From Verrucomicrobiaceae bacterium (GTDB lineage Bacteria; Verrucomicrobiota; Verrucomicrobiia; Verrucomicrobiales; Verrucomicrobiaceae): a DNA stretch of 64,000 nt. Below the pieces are notes generated by a model. The model was not told where the DNA came from. It saw only the letters and a program-made list of their open reading frames with translations, and ran no database searches. The position numbers were made by a program, and so were the translations under genes. The stretch spans positions 930,001 through 994,000 of the forward strand of contig JABTUN010000001.1 in NCBI GenBank assembly GCA_015075365.1, written 5' to 3'. Shown here piece by piece: positions 45,301 through 53,181 of the stretch (within the stretch, counting starts at the first letter, position 1; each line of letters begins with the position of its first letter).

Positions 45301-45364
45301 AAAAGAGATCATCACCGCTGGCAAGCGGGCTGAGCAGGCAGCAGGCGATCAAAACATGACGCAT
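42311..45364 (-). CDS. PSCyt1-DUF1549-DUF1553 cytochrome-type protein
   Basis: 1017 residues from ATG 45364 with an export signal (MRHVLIACCLLSPLASG). N-terminal PSCyt1 cytochrome c domain with haem motif CFECH and a distal methionine in LKMPPKNMLP. The DUF1549 (PSCyt2) part follows with HWMDVVRYTDTYGYEWDNP, and a second CxxCH, CARCHDHKLEAVSQRDYYSL. A carbohydrate-binding-like beta region occupies about 470-600, and the C-terminal DUF1553 (PSD1) has NRVWQWIFGTGLVATPDDFG and LNDPFVSAMAKHWA. The family is periplasmic and haem-bearing and is expanded in PVC bacteria, often next to sulfatases or hydrolases; function is unproved. It is tightly coupled with the DUF1501 gene. Confidence 0.93.
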   Translation of the reverse strand: MRHVLIACCLLSPLASGDDLFSSKIGPLLKQRCFECHSHEKKIKGGLALDSKSGWEEGGESGPAIVPGKPEASLLIQAVSHVEKDLKMPPKNMLPAAEIALLTEWVRQGAPDPRTAAPSTALNANNAWEVEFQKRLDWWSLKPMRPATTSSVDGFIQAAQKAAGLEMAPQASPEVLRRRLSFVLTGLPPSDASDTSNLPDYVDHLLASPHFGENFARHWMDVVRYTDTYGYEWDNPAKGSHEYRDYLIRAFNDDIGFDQLVREQLAGDLLPKPRIHPKAQTNESLIGPMFYHMGEHRHGSSLMFNGIHQEMVNNKIDAFSKAFLATTVACARCHDHKLEAVSQRDYYSLAAMFTTPRWTSRVVDAPGKNTVAIAQLQKLRQSIREHLAQLWSTPFSAASLQKWAAEHKDALKGIGAPLATPDDLPKKAAEWQKARETAQKANTAFKPVSFEKWVFEGEAFENGQIADGTPLIALEGENIVSRLLPRGWHSHALSSKLPASLRMPPQHLVPGKFVSLKLAGGEFGGHLVVDDHAFQNETVAFYTNTEPQWKSFADAVLKNGAQQVTIEFCTSSLNPNFPPRTGLAKGLKNNDFGYDKRSWISITDIVTHDTTGTPQDELDAFTALYQNNTATDPWERIAAWFNTVVQRWRAQQSQPGDCDVLNWLLANGLLPNKSTAGTQLVADYRRIETSIAFPRTVNSMDEREAMPVKYPLNVRGNVDTTGELIEPASLKMLHGEGITNRLALAESLVHPEHPLTARVYVNRVWQWIFGTGLVATPDDFGRLGDKPSHPELLDWLAREFIREGWSTKKLVRKLVLSATFRQDSRKASDVDPYNRLLSFYPTRRLEAESIRDALLAVSGRLDAQLYGRPILPFRTAEDGAKRLFTGPLDGNGRRSIYLQMSIMEPPKFLTGFNLPDLKLPTGRRDATNVPSQALMLLNDPFVSAMAKHWANKLAQEKQVSRQDRIRGMFSRAFGRQPDEAEMQRWSAALHDLGGDTPAAWEQLAHAFFNAKEFIYHR

Positions 45365-45393
45365 GAGCACACATACGCGGGTTTGCCGGACTC

Positions 45394-46650
45394 TCACTCC
45401 CGCCAGAAGGTCGATTCCTCCGGCACGGTGTAGCGCACCTCCATCTCGGGAGTCTCGATGACCTTGCCTTCACGATGAAGCGACTCGACGGCGGCGATGA
45501 CCATGCCGGAGGTGAGGAGCGTGCGCTCGGGTGGATAAGCAGCTCGATTCTCAAGCACCATGCGCTCGATGTGATGCACGAGCGGATTGAAGAAGTCCGC
45601 GGTGGTGGCGACGGAGGTCGGCATGGGCAGGAACATCTGGCAGGACGTGATCTCGCCGGTTTCGCTGTTGAGGCCGGCGTAGTTGAAGTCGCGCACGCCA
45701 AGCATGAAAAGCGTAGTTCGGAAGCCGTCGCGATGCTCAATGAAGTAGGCGTAGGCGTCCGGGAAACTCTTCCGCGCCCACTCAAAGCTGATCGCCTCCG
45801 TTGGATAGCCTTCCTTCACGGGAAGTGTGTGGCTACGGCTCAGCGCGGCCATGAGAAGGCGCTGCGTTTGCTTCAAACCGGCGGCGTGTGCCCACATCTT
45901 GTGACCACGCAGGGCGAGCACGTTCTTAATGCCGACTTCACCGCCGCGGCGCCGCTCAGACATGCACTGCGCGGTTTCAAGGCCGTGAAAGTCGTATTTC
46001 TCGACACCGCCATAGCCGACGCAGACGCTTTCGCTCAACGGCGTTCCCCAAGGCAGGTCGATGGCCGGCAGCCGGCGCGTCACGGGCAGAGAGGAGCCGG
46101 CGAGGAAGGGGAAATTCAGGCGCTTCGCGTCAGCGACCATTTCGACGCACTTTTTCCAGTCAGTGGAGAGATGCTTGTCATTGAAGACAGGAACGCTGCG
46201 TCCGCTGGCCTCGAAAACCTTGACCACTTCTTTGAAGAACTCGTAGCGCGGATAGAGCGTCTGGCCTTTCTCGTTCACCGGATAGTCGCCATGCTCGCCA
46301 ATGATGACGACACCATCGACAGCTAGCCTGCCGGTGCCCAGCGTGATCGCCTCGGCGATGCTTTTGTGAATCGGAATGCCGTAGCGTTTCGAGCGGCCAC
46401 GGGCGAGGTCCTTCTCCGGAAATTGTTCGACGTAGAGTGAGACGAGATCGAGCTCCGGCCTCCGCCAGCCGCCGCCCCAGGCATAACCGAGTGCAAAGCG
46501 GTCGATGAAGTGCTGTGCGTGTGATTTCTCGAACACGACGGTGGCGATGAGCGCGATCTTTTTGCGCGCGGGAGCAGGCGCGGCGCTGGCGGCGACAGTG
46601 GCTGCACTGGTGAGCAGAAAGGAGCGGCGGGAGAAGAGTTTCGTGTTCAT
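45394..46650 (-). CDS. Uncharacterised Tat-secreted protein of PVC-type operons
   Basis: 418 residues from ATG 46650, which overlaps the MFS gene stop (ATGA). Tat signal SRRSFLLTSAATVAASAAPA. The mature protein has KKIALIATVVFEKSHAQHFI, DRFALGYAWGGGW, VDGVVIIGEHGDYPVNEKGQ, TLYPRYEFF, VPVFNDKHLS, LAGSSLPVTRR and SVCVGYGGVEKYDFHGLETA. I recognise this as a conserved but undescribed family seen in Verrucomicrobiota and Planctomycetota; the N-terminal half looks like a Rossmann-type fold, the conserved acids and histidines suggest an enzyme. Its place between a transporter and a PSCyt/PSD protein suggests it acts on the operon's substrate in the periplasm. Confidence 0.8.
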   Translation of the reverse strand: MNTKLFSRRSFLLTSAATVAASAAPAPARKKIALIATVVFEKSHAQHFIDRFALGYAWGGGWRRPELDLVSLYVEQFPEKDLARGRSKRYGIPIHKSIAEAITLGTGRLAVDGVVIIGEHGDYPVNEKGQTLYPRYEFFKEVVKVFEASGRSVPVFNDKHLSTDWKKCVEMVADAKRLNFPFLAGSSLPVTRRLPAIDLPWGTPLSESVCVGYGGVEKYDFHGLETAQCMSERRRGGEVGIKNVLALRGHKMWAHAAGLKQTQRLLMAALSRSHTLPVKEGYPTEAISFEWARKSFPDAYAYFIEHRDGFRTTLFMLGVRDFNYAGLNSETGEITSCQMFLPMPTSVATTADFFNPLVHHIERMVLENRAAYPPERTLLTSGMVIAAVESLHREGKVIETPEMEVRYTVPEESTFWRE

Positions 46651-47903
46651 GAGGTGCGGTCCGGTTTGTTTTCCCAAAACAGCCAAAGAGGCAGAACGGC
46701 GATGAGCGGCAGGAAGGAGGCGAGCAGCAGGCCCTGATCGAACGACTGCGTGCGATCGGCGAGCGCACCGAAGAGCTTCTGGGCCTGCGCGGGCAACACC
46801 CACGCGACGACACCCGCGATGCCGGTGATCTTGCCCTGATGCCGCGCGGAAAGATCCTGCGTGAAGGCGTGATAAAGGGGAAACACGCCCAACGCCCCCG
46901 CGCCGGCCAGCAGCAGCACAAAAAGCAAGCCCCAGCCTTTGTCGAGCGACGGCGTGAGCGCGCAGGTGGCACACAAGGCACCGCAGGCGGCGAAAACGAT
47001 CACACGGGCGGCATGAACCGACAGATGACGTTTTCCGAGCCATACCGCGAGCGCACCCGCGCCGAGACAGCCGACATCCGTCGCCACATACCAGGCGGAG
47101 GTGAAGTAGAGCGTCTGCGATTCCGTGTAGCCGATCCCTTCTTGCAGGATCTTCGGAAGCCAGGCGCGTAGGATCTGCCAGGTCGTGTTGATGCAGGCGA
47201 TGACGAAGAACACGACGAGCATCCGGCGGCTGAAAAGGATGCTCCACAGGCCCTCCGAGGCTGGTTCCACCCCGTTCGTTCTCAATCTCACCGGCGCAGG
47301 CAGATCAGATTTCTTCACCAGCGCGAACCACAGCACCAGCCACGCAAAACCCACCGCCCCGACGACTTGAAACGCCGTGCGCCAACTGCCGAGTTCCGCC
47401 GTCATGAGTCCGCTCATGATGAGCGGCGTGATGATCGCGCCGACGGAGGTGCCGCTTTGCAACACGCTGTTGCCAAGTGAACGTTCGCGCGCATCCAGCA
47501 GCGCGCGTGTGGTACGGATGCCGCAGGGCCAGTGACCGGCCTCGAAGAAACCGAGCGCCATTCGACACCATAGCAGTTCTTGTTCATTATGGACGAAGCC
47601 TGTCGCCAGTCCGGCGAGCGACCACATCGTCAGCACGCCGGCATACAGCCAGCGCACAGAGAAACGATCTGCCAGCCAGCCAAACACGATGGACCCCGCT
47701 GCGAAGGCATAGGCAAACACGGCTTCGATGTTGCCATACTGCTCCTGCGAAAGATGAAACTCCTTCGTGATGCGCACCGCCGCGTTCGCCAGCGTCTGGC
47801 GGTCCATGTAGTTGATCGCCGAGGCGAGCAGCAGCAGGCCGCAGATGGTCCATTTCCACGACGCGGAGCGGTATGCGGTGCTCGGTTCGGCGTCGGCGGA
47901 CAT
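46647..47903 (-). CDS. MFS transporter (anion:cation symporter/ExuT-like)
   Basis: 418 residues from ATG 47903 (a TTG at 47921 would overlap the upstream gene). Twelve membrane helices. NYMDRQTLANAAVRITKEF after helix 1, GWLADRFSVRWLYAG with the MFS loop 2-3 motif, and RMALGFFEAGHWPCGIRTTR match the ACS group, whose members import hexuronates, glucarate and related organic acids. It is the second gene of the DUF1501/PSCyt operon, 10 bases after one gene and overlapping the next, so it probably imports the operon's substrate or a breakdown product. Confidence 0.9.
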   Translation of the reverse strand: MSADAEPSTAYRSASWKWTICGLLLLASAINYMDRQTLANAAVRITKEFHLSQEQYGNIEAVFAYAFAAGSIVFGWLADRFSVRWLYAGVLTMWSLAGLATGFVHNEQELLWCRMALGFFEAGHWPCGIRTTRALLDARERSLGNSVLQSGTSVGAIITPLIMSGLMTAELGSWRTAFQVVGAVGFAWLVLWFALVKKSDLPAPVRLRTNGVEPASEGLWSILFSRRMLVVFFVIACINTTWQILRAWLPKILQEGIGYTESQTLYFTSAWYVATDVGCLGAGALAVWLGKRHLSVHAARVIVFAACGALCATCALTPSLDKGWGLLFVLLLAGAGALGVFPLYHAFTQDLSARHQGKITGIAGVVAWVLPAQAQKLFGALADRTQSFDQGLLLASFLPLIAVLPLWLFWENKPDRTS

Positions 47904-47913
47904 CGGGCGCGGA

Positions 47914-49362
47914 TCAGGCAAGCAGTTGATCGACGACTTTCGCGCCCTGGTTGTCCGTGAGGCTCGCGGCGAGGCCGTTACGCTTGTAGGTGAGCTTGGT
48001 GTGGTCGAGGCCGAAGAGCTTCAGCAGCGTGGCGTGATAATCGAAGTGCTTCACCTCGTCGATGACGGCCTTGTGGCCGAATTCGTCGGTTTCGCCGTGG
48101 ACGTAGCCTTTCTTAAAACCGCCGCCCGCGAGCCACATGCTGAAGCCGTAGGTATTGTGGTCACGTCCCCACTTTTCCGGCCCTGCGTCGTTTTGCAGCA
48201 CCGGGAGGCGGCCCATCTCCCCACCCCAGTGGACGACCGTGGTGTCGAGCAGTCCGCGTTGTTTCAAGTCGATCAAAAGGGCCGCGGCAGGCTGGTCGGT
48301 AGCCTCGCAGTTCTTGGGCAGCGCGGTGACGAGCGAGCCGTGCTGGTCCCAGGACTGGCCCGCATTGAGCACCTGCACATAGCGCACGCCGCGCTCGACG
48401 AGGCGGCGAGCAATGATGCAGCGCGTGGCGTAGTCTTTCGTGACCGGATTATCGACGCCGTACAGTTTTTTGACGTGCTCGGGCTCCTTCGAGATGTCGA
48501 GCGCCTCTTTTGCGGCGGTCTGCATCTTCGCGGCGAGCTCGTAGCTGGAGATGCGGGCCTGGAGGTCGAGTTCACCCGGATGCGCGGACAGATGATCCTC
48601 ATTGAAGGCCTTCAACAGCGCGAGCTGACGCTCCTGCGGCCCACCCGCAAGCGATGGCGGCGGATCGAGGTTCAAAATGCGCGGCTCGGCGGGCCGCACG
48701 AGCGTGCCCTGGTAGAGCGCGGGCAGCCAGCCGTTGGTGTAATGCTCGCCGCTGAAGGTCGGCAGCCCGCCTGGATGCGAGAGCACCATGTAGGCGGGCA
48801 GTTCATCCGTTTCGCTGCCAAGGCCGTAGGTGAGCCAGGAGCCGAGCGCGGGGCGTCCGGCGGTGATGCGGCCGGCATTCATGGCGTAAAGTCCCTGGGC
48901 ATGGTTGCTCACGCCGGAGGTCATGGAGCGCACGAGAGTGATCTCGTCCGCGACCTTGCTCAAGTTTGGAAGCAACTCGCTGAGTTCCATGCCGCACTGG
49001 CCGTGCTTCGCGAACTTCCACGGCGAGCCGAAGCACTTCGACGACGCCTGCGCGAGGTTGTCGTACTTCACCTCGCCGGGGAATTTCTGCCCGTGATACT
49101 TCGTGAGCATCGGTTTGGGGTCGAAGAGGTCCATCTGCGAGGGACCACCCATCATGAAGAGGGAGATCATCGCCTTTGCCCGCGGCTCAAAGTGCGGTTT
49201 CTTCGGTGTCAGATCGTAGCGGACCTCGCCAAAGCTCTCTGGCTTCACCGGCGCGGCGAGCAGGCCGTCGCGTTGCAACAACGAGGCAAGCGCCAGCGTG
49301 CCGAGGCTGTAGCCATTGGCGTGAAGGAAGTGGCGGCGGGAGCAGAACTGGGGGCGGAACAT
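47914..49362 (-). CDS. DUF1501 protein, Tat-secreted, operon head
   Basis: 482 residues. Tat-type signal CSRRHFLHANGYSLGTLALA. DUF1501 features: SLFMMGGPSQMDLFDPKPML, ELLPNLSKVADEITLVRSMT, AYMVLSHPGGLPT, VVHWGGEMGRLPVLQ and DHNTYGFSMWLAGGGFKKGY. It is longer than, and only moderately similar to, the DUF1501 protein at 40918, so the two are not a recent duplication. Unusually, the gene next to it encodes an MFS transporter and not a DUF1553 protein; its cytochrome partner may be the single PSCyt/PSD protein further down the same operon. Confidence 0.92.
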   Translation of the reverse strand: MFRPQFCSRRHFLHANGYSLGTLALASLLQRDGLLAAPVKPESFGEVRYDLTPKKPHFEPRAKAMISLFMMGGPSQMDLFDPKPMLTKYHGQKFPGEVKYDNLAQASSKCFGSPWKFAKHGQCGMELSELLPNLSKVADEITLVRSMTSGVSNHAQGLYAMNAGRITAGRPALGSWLTYGLGSETDELPAYMVLSHPGGLPTFSGEHYTNGWLPALYQGTLVRPAEPRILNLDPPPSLAGGPQERQLALLKAFNEDHLSAHPGELDLQARISSYELAAKMQTAAKEALDISKEPEHVKKLYGVDNPVTKDYATRCIIARRLVERGVRYVQVLNAGQSWDQHGSLVTALPKNCEATDQPAAALLIDLKQRGLLDTTVVHWGGEMGRLPVLQNDAGPEKWGRDHNTYGFSMWLAGGGFKKGYVHGETDEFGHKAVIDEVKHFDYHATLLKLFGLDHTKLTYKRNGLAASLTDNQGAKVVDQLLA

Positions 49363-49404
49363 GGACGGGAGTCATACGTGTCCAAGCCCGCGCATCTCAC
49401 AGAC

Positions 49405-49836
49405 TCATGGTTTCCGGCCTTCCTCGACATCCATGAGGTCAAAAAAGACCACGATGTCGTCCCGGTGGCCGAGCCCGGCCTCTTCTTTTTGCTTCTGAAG
49501 CCCGGCGGAGGCCGCATCGCGCCAGCCGCGCTTGTTCATGAAGCCATTCCAGATCTCGATCTGCTCCGCATCCGGGCGGCGGCCGTTTTGAAAGCACCAT
49601 TCGAGCACTTCCTCGTCCGTGCCCCCCTGCAGGGTGCGCGTCGTCAGGTCCTCAAAGCTCACACCGAGAAAGCGGCACACCCGGTCGTCAAACGTGCGGC
49701 TGCCCTCGATGAATCCAAGGTGGTAACCCTCCGGCAGGCTGCCCTCGCGGGCGAAATAACGGATCTTGTCCAGAATGCGGCCAAAGACCGCGATGCCGCC
49801 GACAGTGTCACGAGGAGAACGAAATGGAAATGCCAT
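49405..49836 (-). CDS. DUF5069 family protein
   Basis: 143 residues, no signal peptide. The N terminus SPRDTVGGIAVFGRILDKIR, the central HLGFIEGSRTFDDRVCRFLG and GTDEEVLEWCFQNGRRP are the conserved parts of DUF5069, a small cytoplasmic family common in PVC bacteria. No function is known. It is divergent from the response regulator gene (42-base gap, so promoters must overlap) and ends 42 bases before the DUF1501 gene on the same strand. Confidence 0.85.
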   Translation of the reverse strand: MAFPFRSPRDTVGGIAVFGRILDKIRYFAREGSLPEGYHLGFIEGSRTFDDRVCRFLGVSFEDLTTRTLQGGTDEEVLEWCFQNGRRPDAEQIEIWNGFMNKRGWRDAASAGLQKQKEEAGLGHRDDIVVFFDLMDVEEGRKP

Positions 49837-49878
49837 GCGTTTCCCATAAAGCGCCGCTACTTTTCGTCAATCCCCGCC

Positions 49879-50520
49879 ATGGCCTCCAAACCGACCCGCA
49901 TCCTCCTCGCCGACGATCACGGCGTCGTGCGCAACGGCTTCCGCGCGTTGCTGACCGCGCAGTGGGACATGGAGGTGGTGGGGGAGGCATCGAACGGGCG
50001 CGAGGCGGTCGAGCTGGCCGGAAAACTCGCGCCGGATGTCGTGGTGATGGACGTGACGATGCCGGAGCTCAACGGGATCGAGGCCGCGCGGCAGATCACC
50101 AAGGCGCTGCCAAAGACGCGCATCCTCGCGCTCAGCATGCAGAAGGACAGTGTCTATGTGCGGGAGATGCTGCGGGCGGGTGCCAAAGGGTATCTGCTGA
50201 AGGATTGCAACGAGGCCGACTTTCTCGCCGCCGTGCGTGCGGTGGCCGTGGGCAAAGGCTGGTTGAGCCCGGAGGTGAGTGACGCGGTGCTCGATGACTA
50301 CCGGAAGCATGTCACCAACCCCATCGACCTGCTCTCCCCGCGTGAGCGCGAAGTGCTGCAAATGATCGCGGAGAGCAAAACGAACAAGGAGATCGCCACC
50401 GCGCTAAACTTGAGCGTGTACACCGTCGAGGCGCATCGGGGCCGAATCATGGAAAAGCTGAATCTGCACTCGATCGGCGAGCTGGTGCGCTTCGCCATCC
50501 GCAACGGTTTGATTGACTGA
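49879..50520 (+). CDS. NarL/FixJ-type response regulator
   Basis: 213 residues. Receiver domain with ADDH (acidic pocket), phospho-acceptor Asp58 in VVVMDVTMP, Ser/Thr in LALSMQKDS and Lys in AKGYLLKDC. C-terminal LuxR-type helix-turn-helix: LSPREREVLQMIAESKTNKE and LNLSVYTVEAHRGRIMEKL. It is followed after 10 bases by the cognate histidine kinase, and the pair sits directly upstream of an RND efflux operon that it may control. The DUF5069 gene is divergent. Confidence 0.95.
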   Translation: MASKPTRILLADDHGVVRNGFRALLTAQWDMEVVGEASNGREAVELAGKLAPDVVVMDVTMPELNGIEAARQITKALPKTRILALSMQKDSVYVREMLRAGAKGYLLKDCNEADFLAAVRAVAVGKGWLSPEVSDAVLDDYRKHVTNPIDLLSPREREVLQMIAESKTNKEIATALNLSVYTVEAHRGRIMEKLNLHSIGELVRFAIRNGLID

Positions 50521-50530
50521 GGGACCTCCC

Positions 50531-51844
50531 ATGACCGCGAGGCTTTTTCCCTTCACCCAGCGCATCACCGAGCGCACAGTTCTATGGGGCCTCTCGATTG
50601 GATTCGGGCTGGTCGTGGTCCTGCTGGGCATGGCGGGAGTCGCGGCGGTGCGGGACAGCCGTGCCATCCGGCGGAACTCGGCCGGCCTGGTGAAGGAGCA
50701 GTTGCTGATGGCCAGACTGCTTTACGAGGTGCAGGCGGAGGAGGATGCGCTGGCCCATGTGCTGCATCAGATCGTCCAAAGCGAGGATCCCACGGCAAGG
50801 ACGCGCGTCCTGAAAGATCTGGCGGAGGCGGACCGCGATGTCTCACGCCTGACCACAGAGGCAGCACAAACACCACACGCGGATGAGTGGCGGCGTCTCG
50901 CCGAGGCAACGCAGTCTTTTTCCCAGGCGGCCCGCCAGGCGATCGACCACGAAGGACCGCTGCCAAAGCAGGTCATGGAATCCCTATTTGCCAGCCATGA
51001 CAAGGTGGTGAAACTCATCCACGATCTCATTCTGCGAAGCACCCAGCATCTCAGCAAGGTGAACGAAGGGATTGAGGCACAACTGCGCAATCTGGCGGAC
51101 GAGTCGATGCTCCTGCTCGGGACCTGCTTTGTGCTGGCGACGGTCTTCGCGCTGCTGACGATCCGTTTTGTGCGCCACAGCATCGGCCGCATTCGCTGGC
51201 AGGCGGACGAGCTGGGCAGGGTGTCCTGGCACATGCTGCAAACCCAGGAGGAGGCCGCCCGGCGCTTTTCACACGAGCTGCATGATGAGCTGGGCCAATC
51301 ACTCGCCGCCGTGCGCTCCAATCTGACTCGCGGCAGCACGCATGACCTGGATTCGCTGCGAAACGACTGCCTTGCCCTCGTCGATGAATCCATCGCCAAC
51401 GTGCGCGAGCTCTCGCAACTGCTGCGCCCGGTCATTCTCGACGATTTCGGCCTCGAAGCGGGCCTGCGCTGGCTGGTGGAGAAATTCGCGCAGCGCACGC
51501 GGCTGAAGGTGGATTTCGACACGAGCTGCCCAGGCCGCTTTGCCGATGAAACCGAGACGCACCTCTTCCGCATCGCCCAGGAGGCGCTCACAAACATCGC
51601 GCGGCATGCCGAGGCTTCGCAGGTGAAGATCAGGCTCACCTGTGAGGAGGGAATGATTCATCTCGTGATTGAAGACAATGGCAAAGGTCTGCCTGCGGGC
51701 GTCAATGACGTCATCCACAGCCCGAGCCTCGGCATGGTCGGCATGCGTGCAAGAGCACGTCAATGCGGCGGCGAACTCAGCGTGACGCCCGTGCAGCCGC
51801 ACGGTGTGCGCATCGAGGCCGTGGTGCCTGAGAATTTGCGGTAA
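50531..51844 (+). CDS. NarX/DegS-type sensor histidine kinase
   Basis: 437 residues from ATG 50531 (an in-frame TTG at 50513 is less likely). Two membrane helices (WGLSIGFGLVVVLLGMAGVA and LLLGTCFVLATVFALLTIRF) frame a periplasmic helical sensor domain of about 150 residues. The HisKA_3 domain has FSHELHDELGQ with phospho-acceptor His251, and the HATPase domain has EALTNIARHAEA, VIEDNGKGLP and GMVGMRARARQCGG. It should phosphorylate the response regulator encoded just upstream. No HAMP domain is obvious. Confidence 0.94.
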   Translation: MTARLFPFTQRITERTVLWGLSIGFGLVVVLLGMAGVAAVRDSRAIRRNSAGLVKEQLLMARLLYEVQAEEDALAHVLHQIVQSEDPTARTRVLKDLAEADRDVSRLTTEAAQTPHADEWRRLAEATQSFSQAARQAIDHEGPLPKQVMESLFASHDKVVKLIHDLILRSTQHLSKVNEGIEAQLRNLADESMLLLGTCFVLATVFALLTIRFVRHSIGRIRWQADELGRVSWHMLQTQEEAARRFSHELHDELGQSLAAVRSNLTRGSTHDLDSLRNDCLALVDESIANVRELSQLLRPVILDDFGLEAGLRWLVEKFAQRTRLKVDFDTSCPGRFADETETHLFRIAQEALTNIARHAEASQVKIRLTCEEGMIHLVIEDNGKGLPAGVNDVIHSPSLGMVGMRARARQCGGELSVTPVQPHGVRIEAVVPENLR

Positions 51845-52005
51845 CCAAAGCTGGTGTTCCCAATTTCGCCCAACGCAGAGCGTTAGTGGGCAGCCGTTGC
51901 TCAAATTAGCCTGATGGGGGGATAGAAATGGTTCGTTGCTCCTCAGTATGTGACGAAACTGTAACAATGAATCATTTGAGTCCGTTGCAAAAAACATCTC
52001 GAAAC
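51845..52005 (+). promoter_or_regulatory. AT-richer control region of the efflux operon
   Basis: The sequence is visibly less GC-rich than its surroundings and carries no convincing gene. An imperfect dyad TGTGAC-GAAACT-GTAACA lies at 51949-51966 and could bind the upstream response regulator. In-frame ATGs at 51928 (behind GGGGGGAT) and 51967 could extend the adaptor protein, but base composition argues against coding. Confidence 0.4.
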
Positions 52006-53181
52006 ATGCCATATCCTGAAAAGCCAATTCGTTTTCGCCTGCCCTTGAATGTCTGGGTGCTGTCTGTCTTGGTCTTGCTGGCGGTTGTTTTTGAGCATGC
52101 CGCCATTGCCGCTGATACTCCCACTGTCGCCGTCGTTCCTGTGGCCAGAGGGGAGATTTACCGGGAGGTGTCGTTTGATGCGGAACTGCGGCCTTACAAG
52201 GAGATCGAGCTTCATGCGCGGGCCACCGGGTATCTGGACAAGATGCTCGTCGATGCCGGGGATGCGGTGAAGGAGGGGCAGCTCATCGCGGCGCTGGATG
52301 TGCCGGAGCTGAAGTTCGATCTTCAGAATGCGGAGGCCAGTGAGCGGCGCGCGAAGGCGGAAATGGAGAAGGCGACGGCGGCTTATGAGGAGGCGCATCT
52401 GGCCCTGACACGTTTGGAATCAGCGGACAAGGCTCAGCCGAACCTCATCGCCAAGCAGGACATTGATTCGGCACGGTTGCGTGATCAGTCGGCACGCGCG
52501 GCGCTAAACGCGGCAAAGGAGGACCAAAACGTGGCTGCGGCGAGCAAGAGCCGCTTTCAGACGATGCTGGACTACACAAAAATCTCCGCGCCCTTCGCAG
52601 GAGTGATCACGCGGCGCTATTCGGACCCAGGGGCGCTCATTCAGGCGGGCACCAGCTCCGGGACAGCACCGCTGGTGCGGCTATCGCAGGTGGATCTGTT
52701 GCGCGTGGCGTTTCCTGTCTCGGTTTCGTATGTGGCGGGCGTTAAGGTTGGCGATGAGGCGGAGATTAGCATTCCGTCACTCACGAAGAAGTTCTCGGCG
52801 AAGATCACCCGCGTCTCGCAGAAAGTGGAGACGTCCACGCGCACAATGGAGGCGCAGATCGACCTGCCAAATCCGGACCGCAGCCTCATCGCGGGCGTCT
52901 ATGCCACGGTGATGCTCAAAATCGATCGCCGGAACAACGCGCTGGTGCTTCCAGTCGAGGCTGTGACGCGGGACAAGAGCACTGCGAGCGTCTATCTCAT
53001 CAAAGACGGCAAGATCGAGGAGCGGAACATCGCGGTGGGCACGGAGTCGCCCACGCATCTCGAAGTCATCAAAGGCCTTGCCGAGGGCGATCTCGTCATG
53101 GTCGGCAGCCGTGCGCAGTTCAGCCACGGTCAGAGCGTGCAGCCGAAGCAAGTCGAACTGCCGACCCTCGACAAGAAATGA
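52006..53181 (+). CDS. RND efflux periplasmic adaptor (MFP) protein
   Basis: 391 residues from ATG 52006, the start nearest to the membrane anchor/signal LNVWVLSVLVLLAVVFEHAA. Lipoyl-like half-motifs ARATGYLDKMLVDAGDAVKE and YTKISAPFAGVITRRYSDPG flank an alpha-helical hairpin (about residues 90-160). Beta-barrel and membrane-proximal domains follow (DEAEISIPSL, LVLPVEAVTRDKSTASVYLI). It joins the RND pump to the TolC-type duct. The stop overlaps the start of the RraA-like gene (ATGA). Confidence 0.92.
   Translation: MPYPEKPIRFRLPLNVWVLSVLVLLAVVFEHAAIAADTPTVAVVPVARGEIYREVSFDAELRPYKEIELHARATGYLDKMLVDAGDAVKEGQLIAALDVPELKFDLQNAEASERRAKAEMEKATAAYEEAHLALTRLESADKAQPNLIAKQDIDSARLRDQSARAALNAAKEDQNVAAASKSRFQTMLDYTKISAPFAGVITRRYSDPGALIQAGTSSGTAPLVRLSQVDLLRVAFPVSVSYVAGVKVGDEAEISIPSLTKKFSAKITRVSQKVETSTRTMEAQIDLPNPDRSLIAGVYATVMLKIDRRNNALVLPVEAVTRDKSTASVYLIKDGKIEERNIAVGTESPTHLEVIKGLAEGDLVMVGSRAQFSHGQSVQPKQVELPTLDKK

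Noticed and set aside
44885..45433. Small plus-strand frames within the PSCyt/PSD gene
   Set aside because: Antisense to an unambiguous gene and without recognisable features.
40918..49362. Sulfatase gene cluster
   Set aside because: DUF1501 proteins share the superfamily fold, but no Cys/Ser-x-Pro-x-Arg sulfatase motif was seen in either protein.
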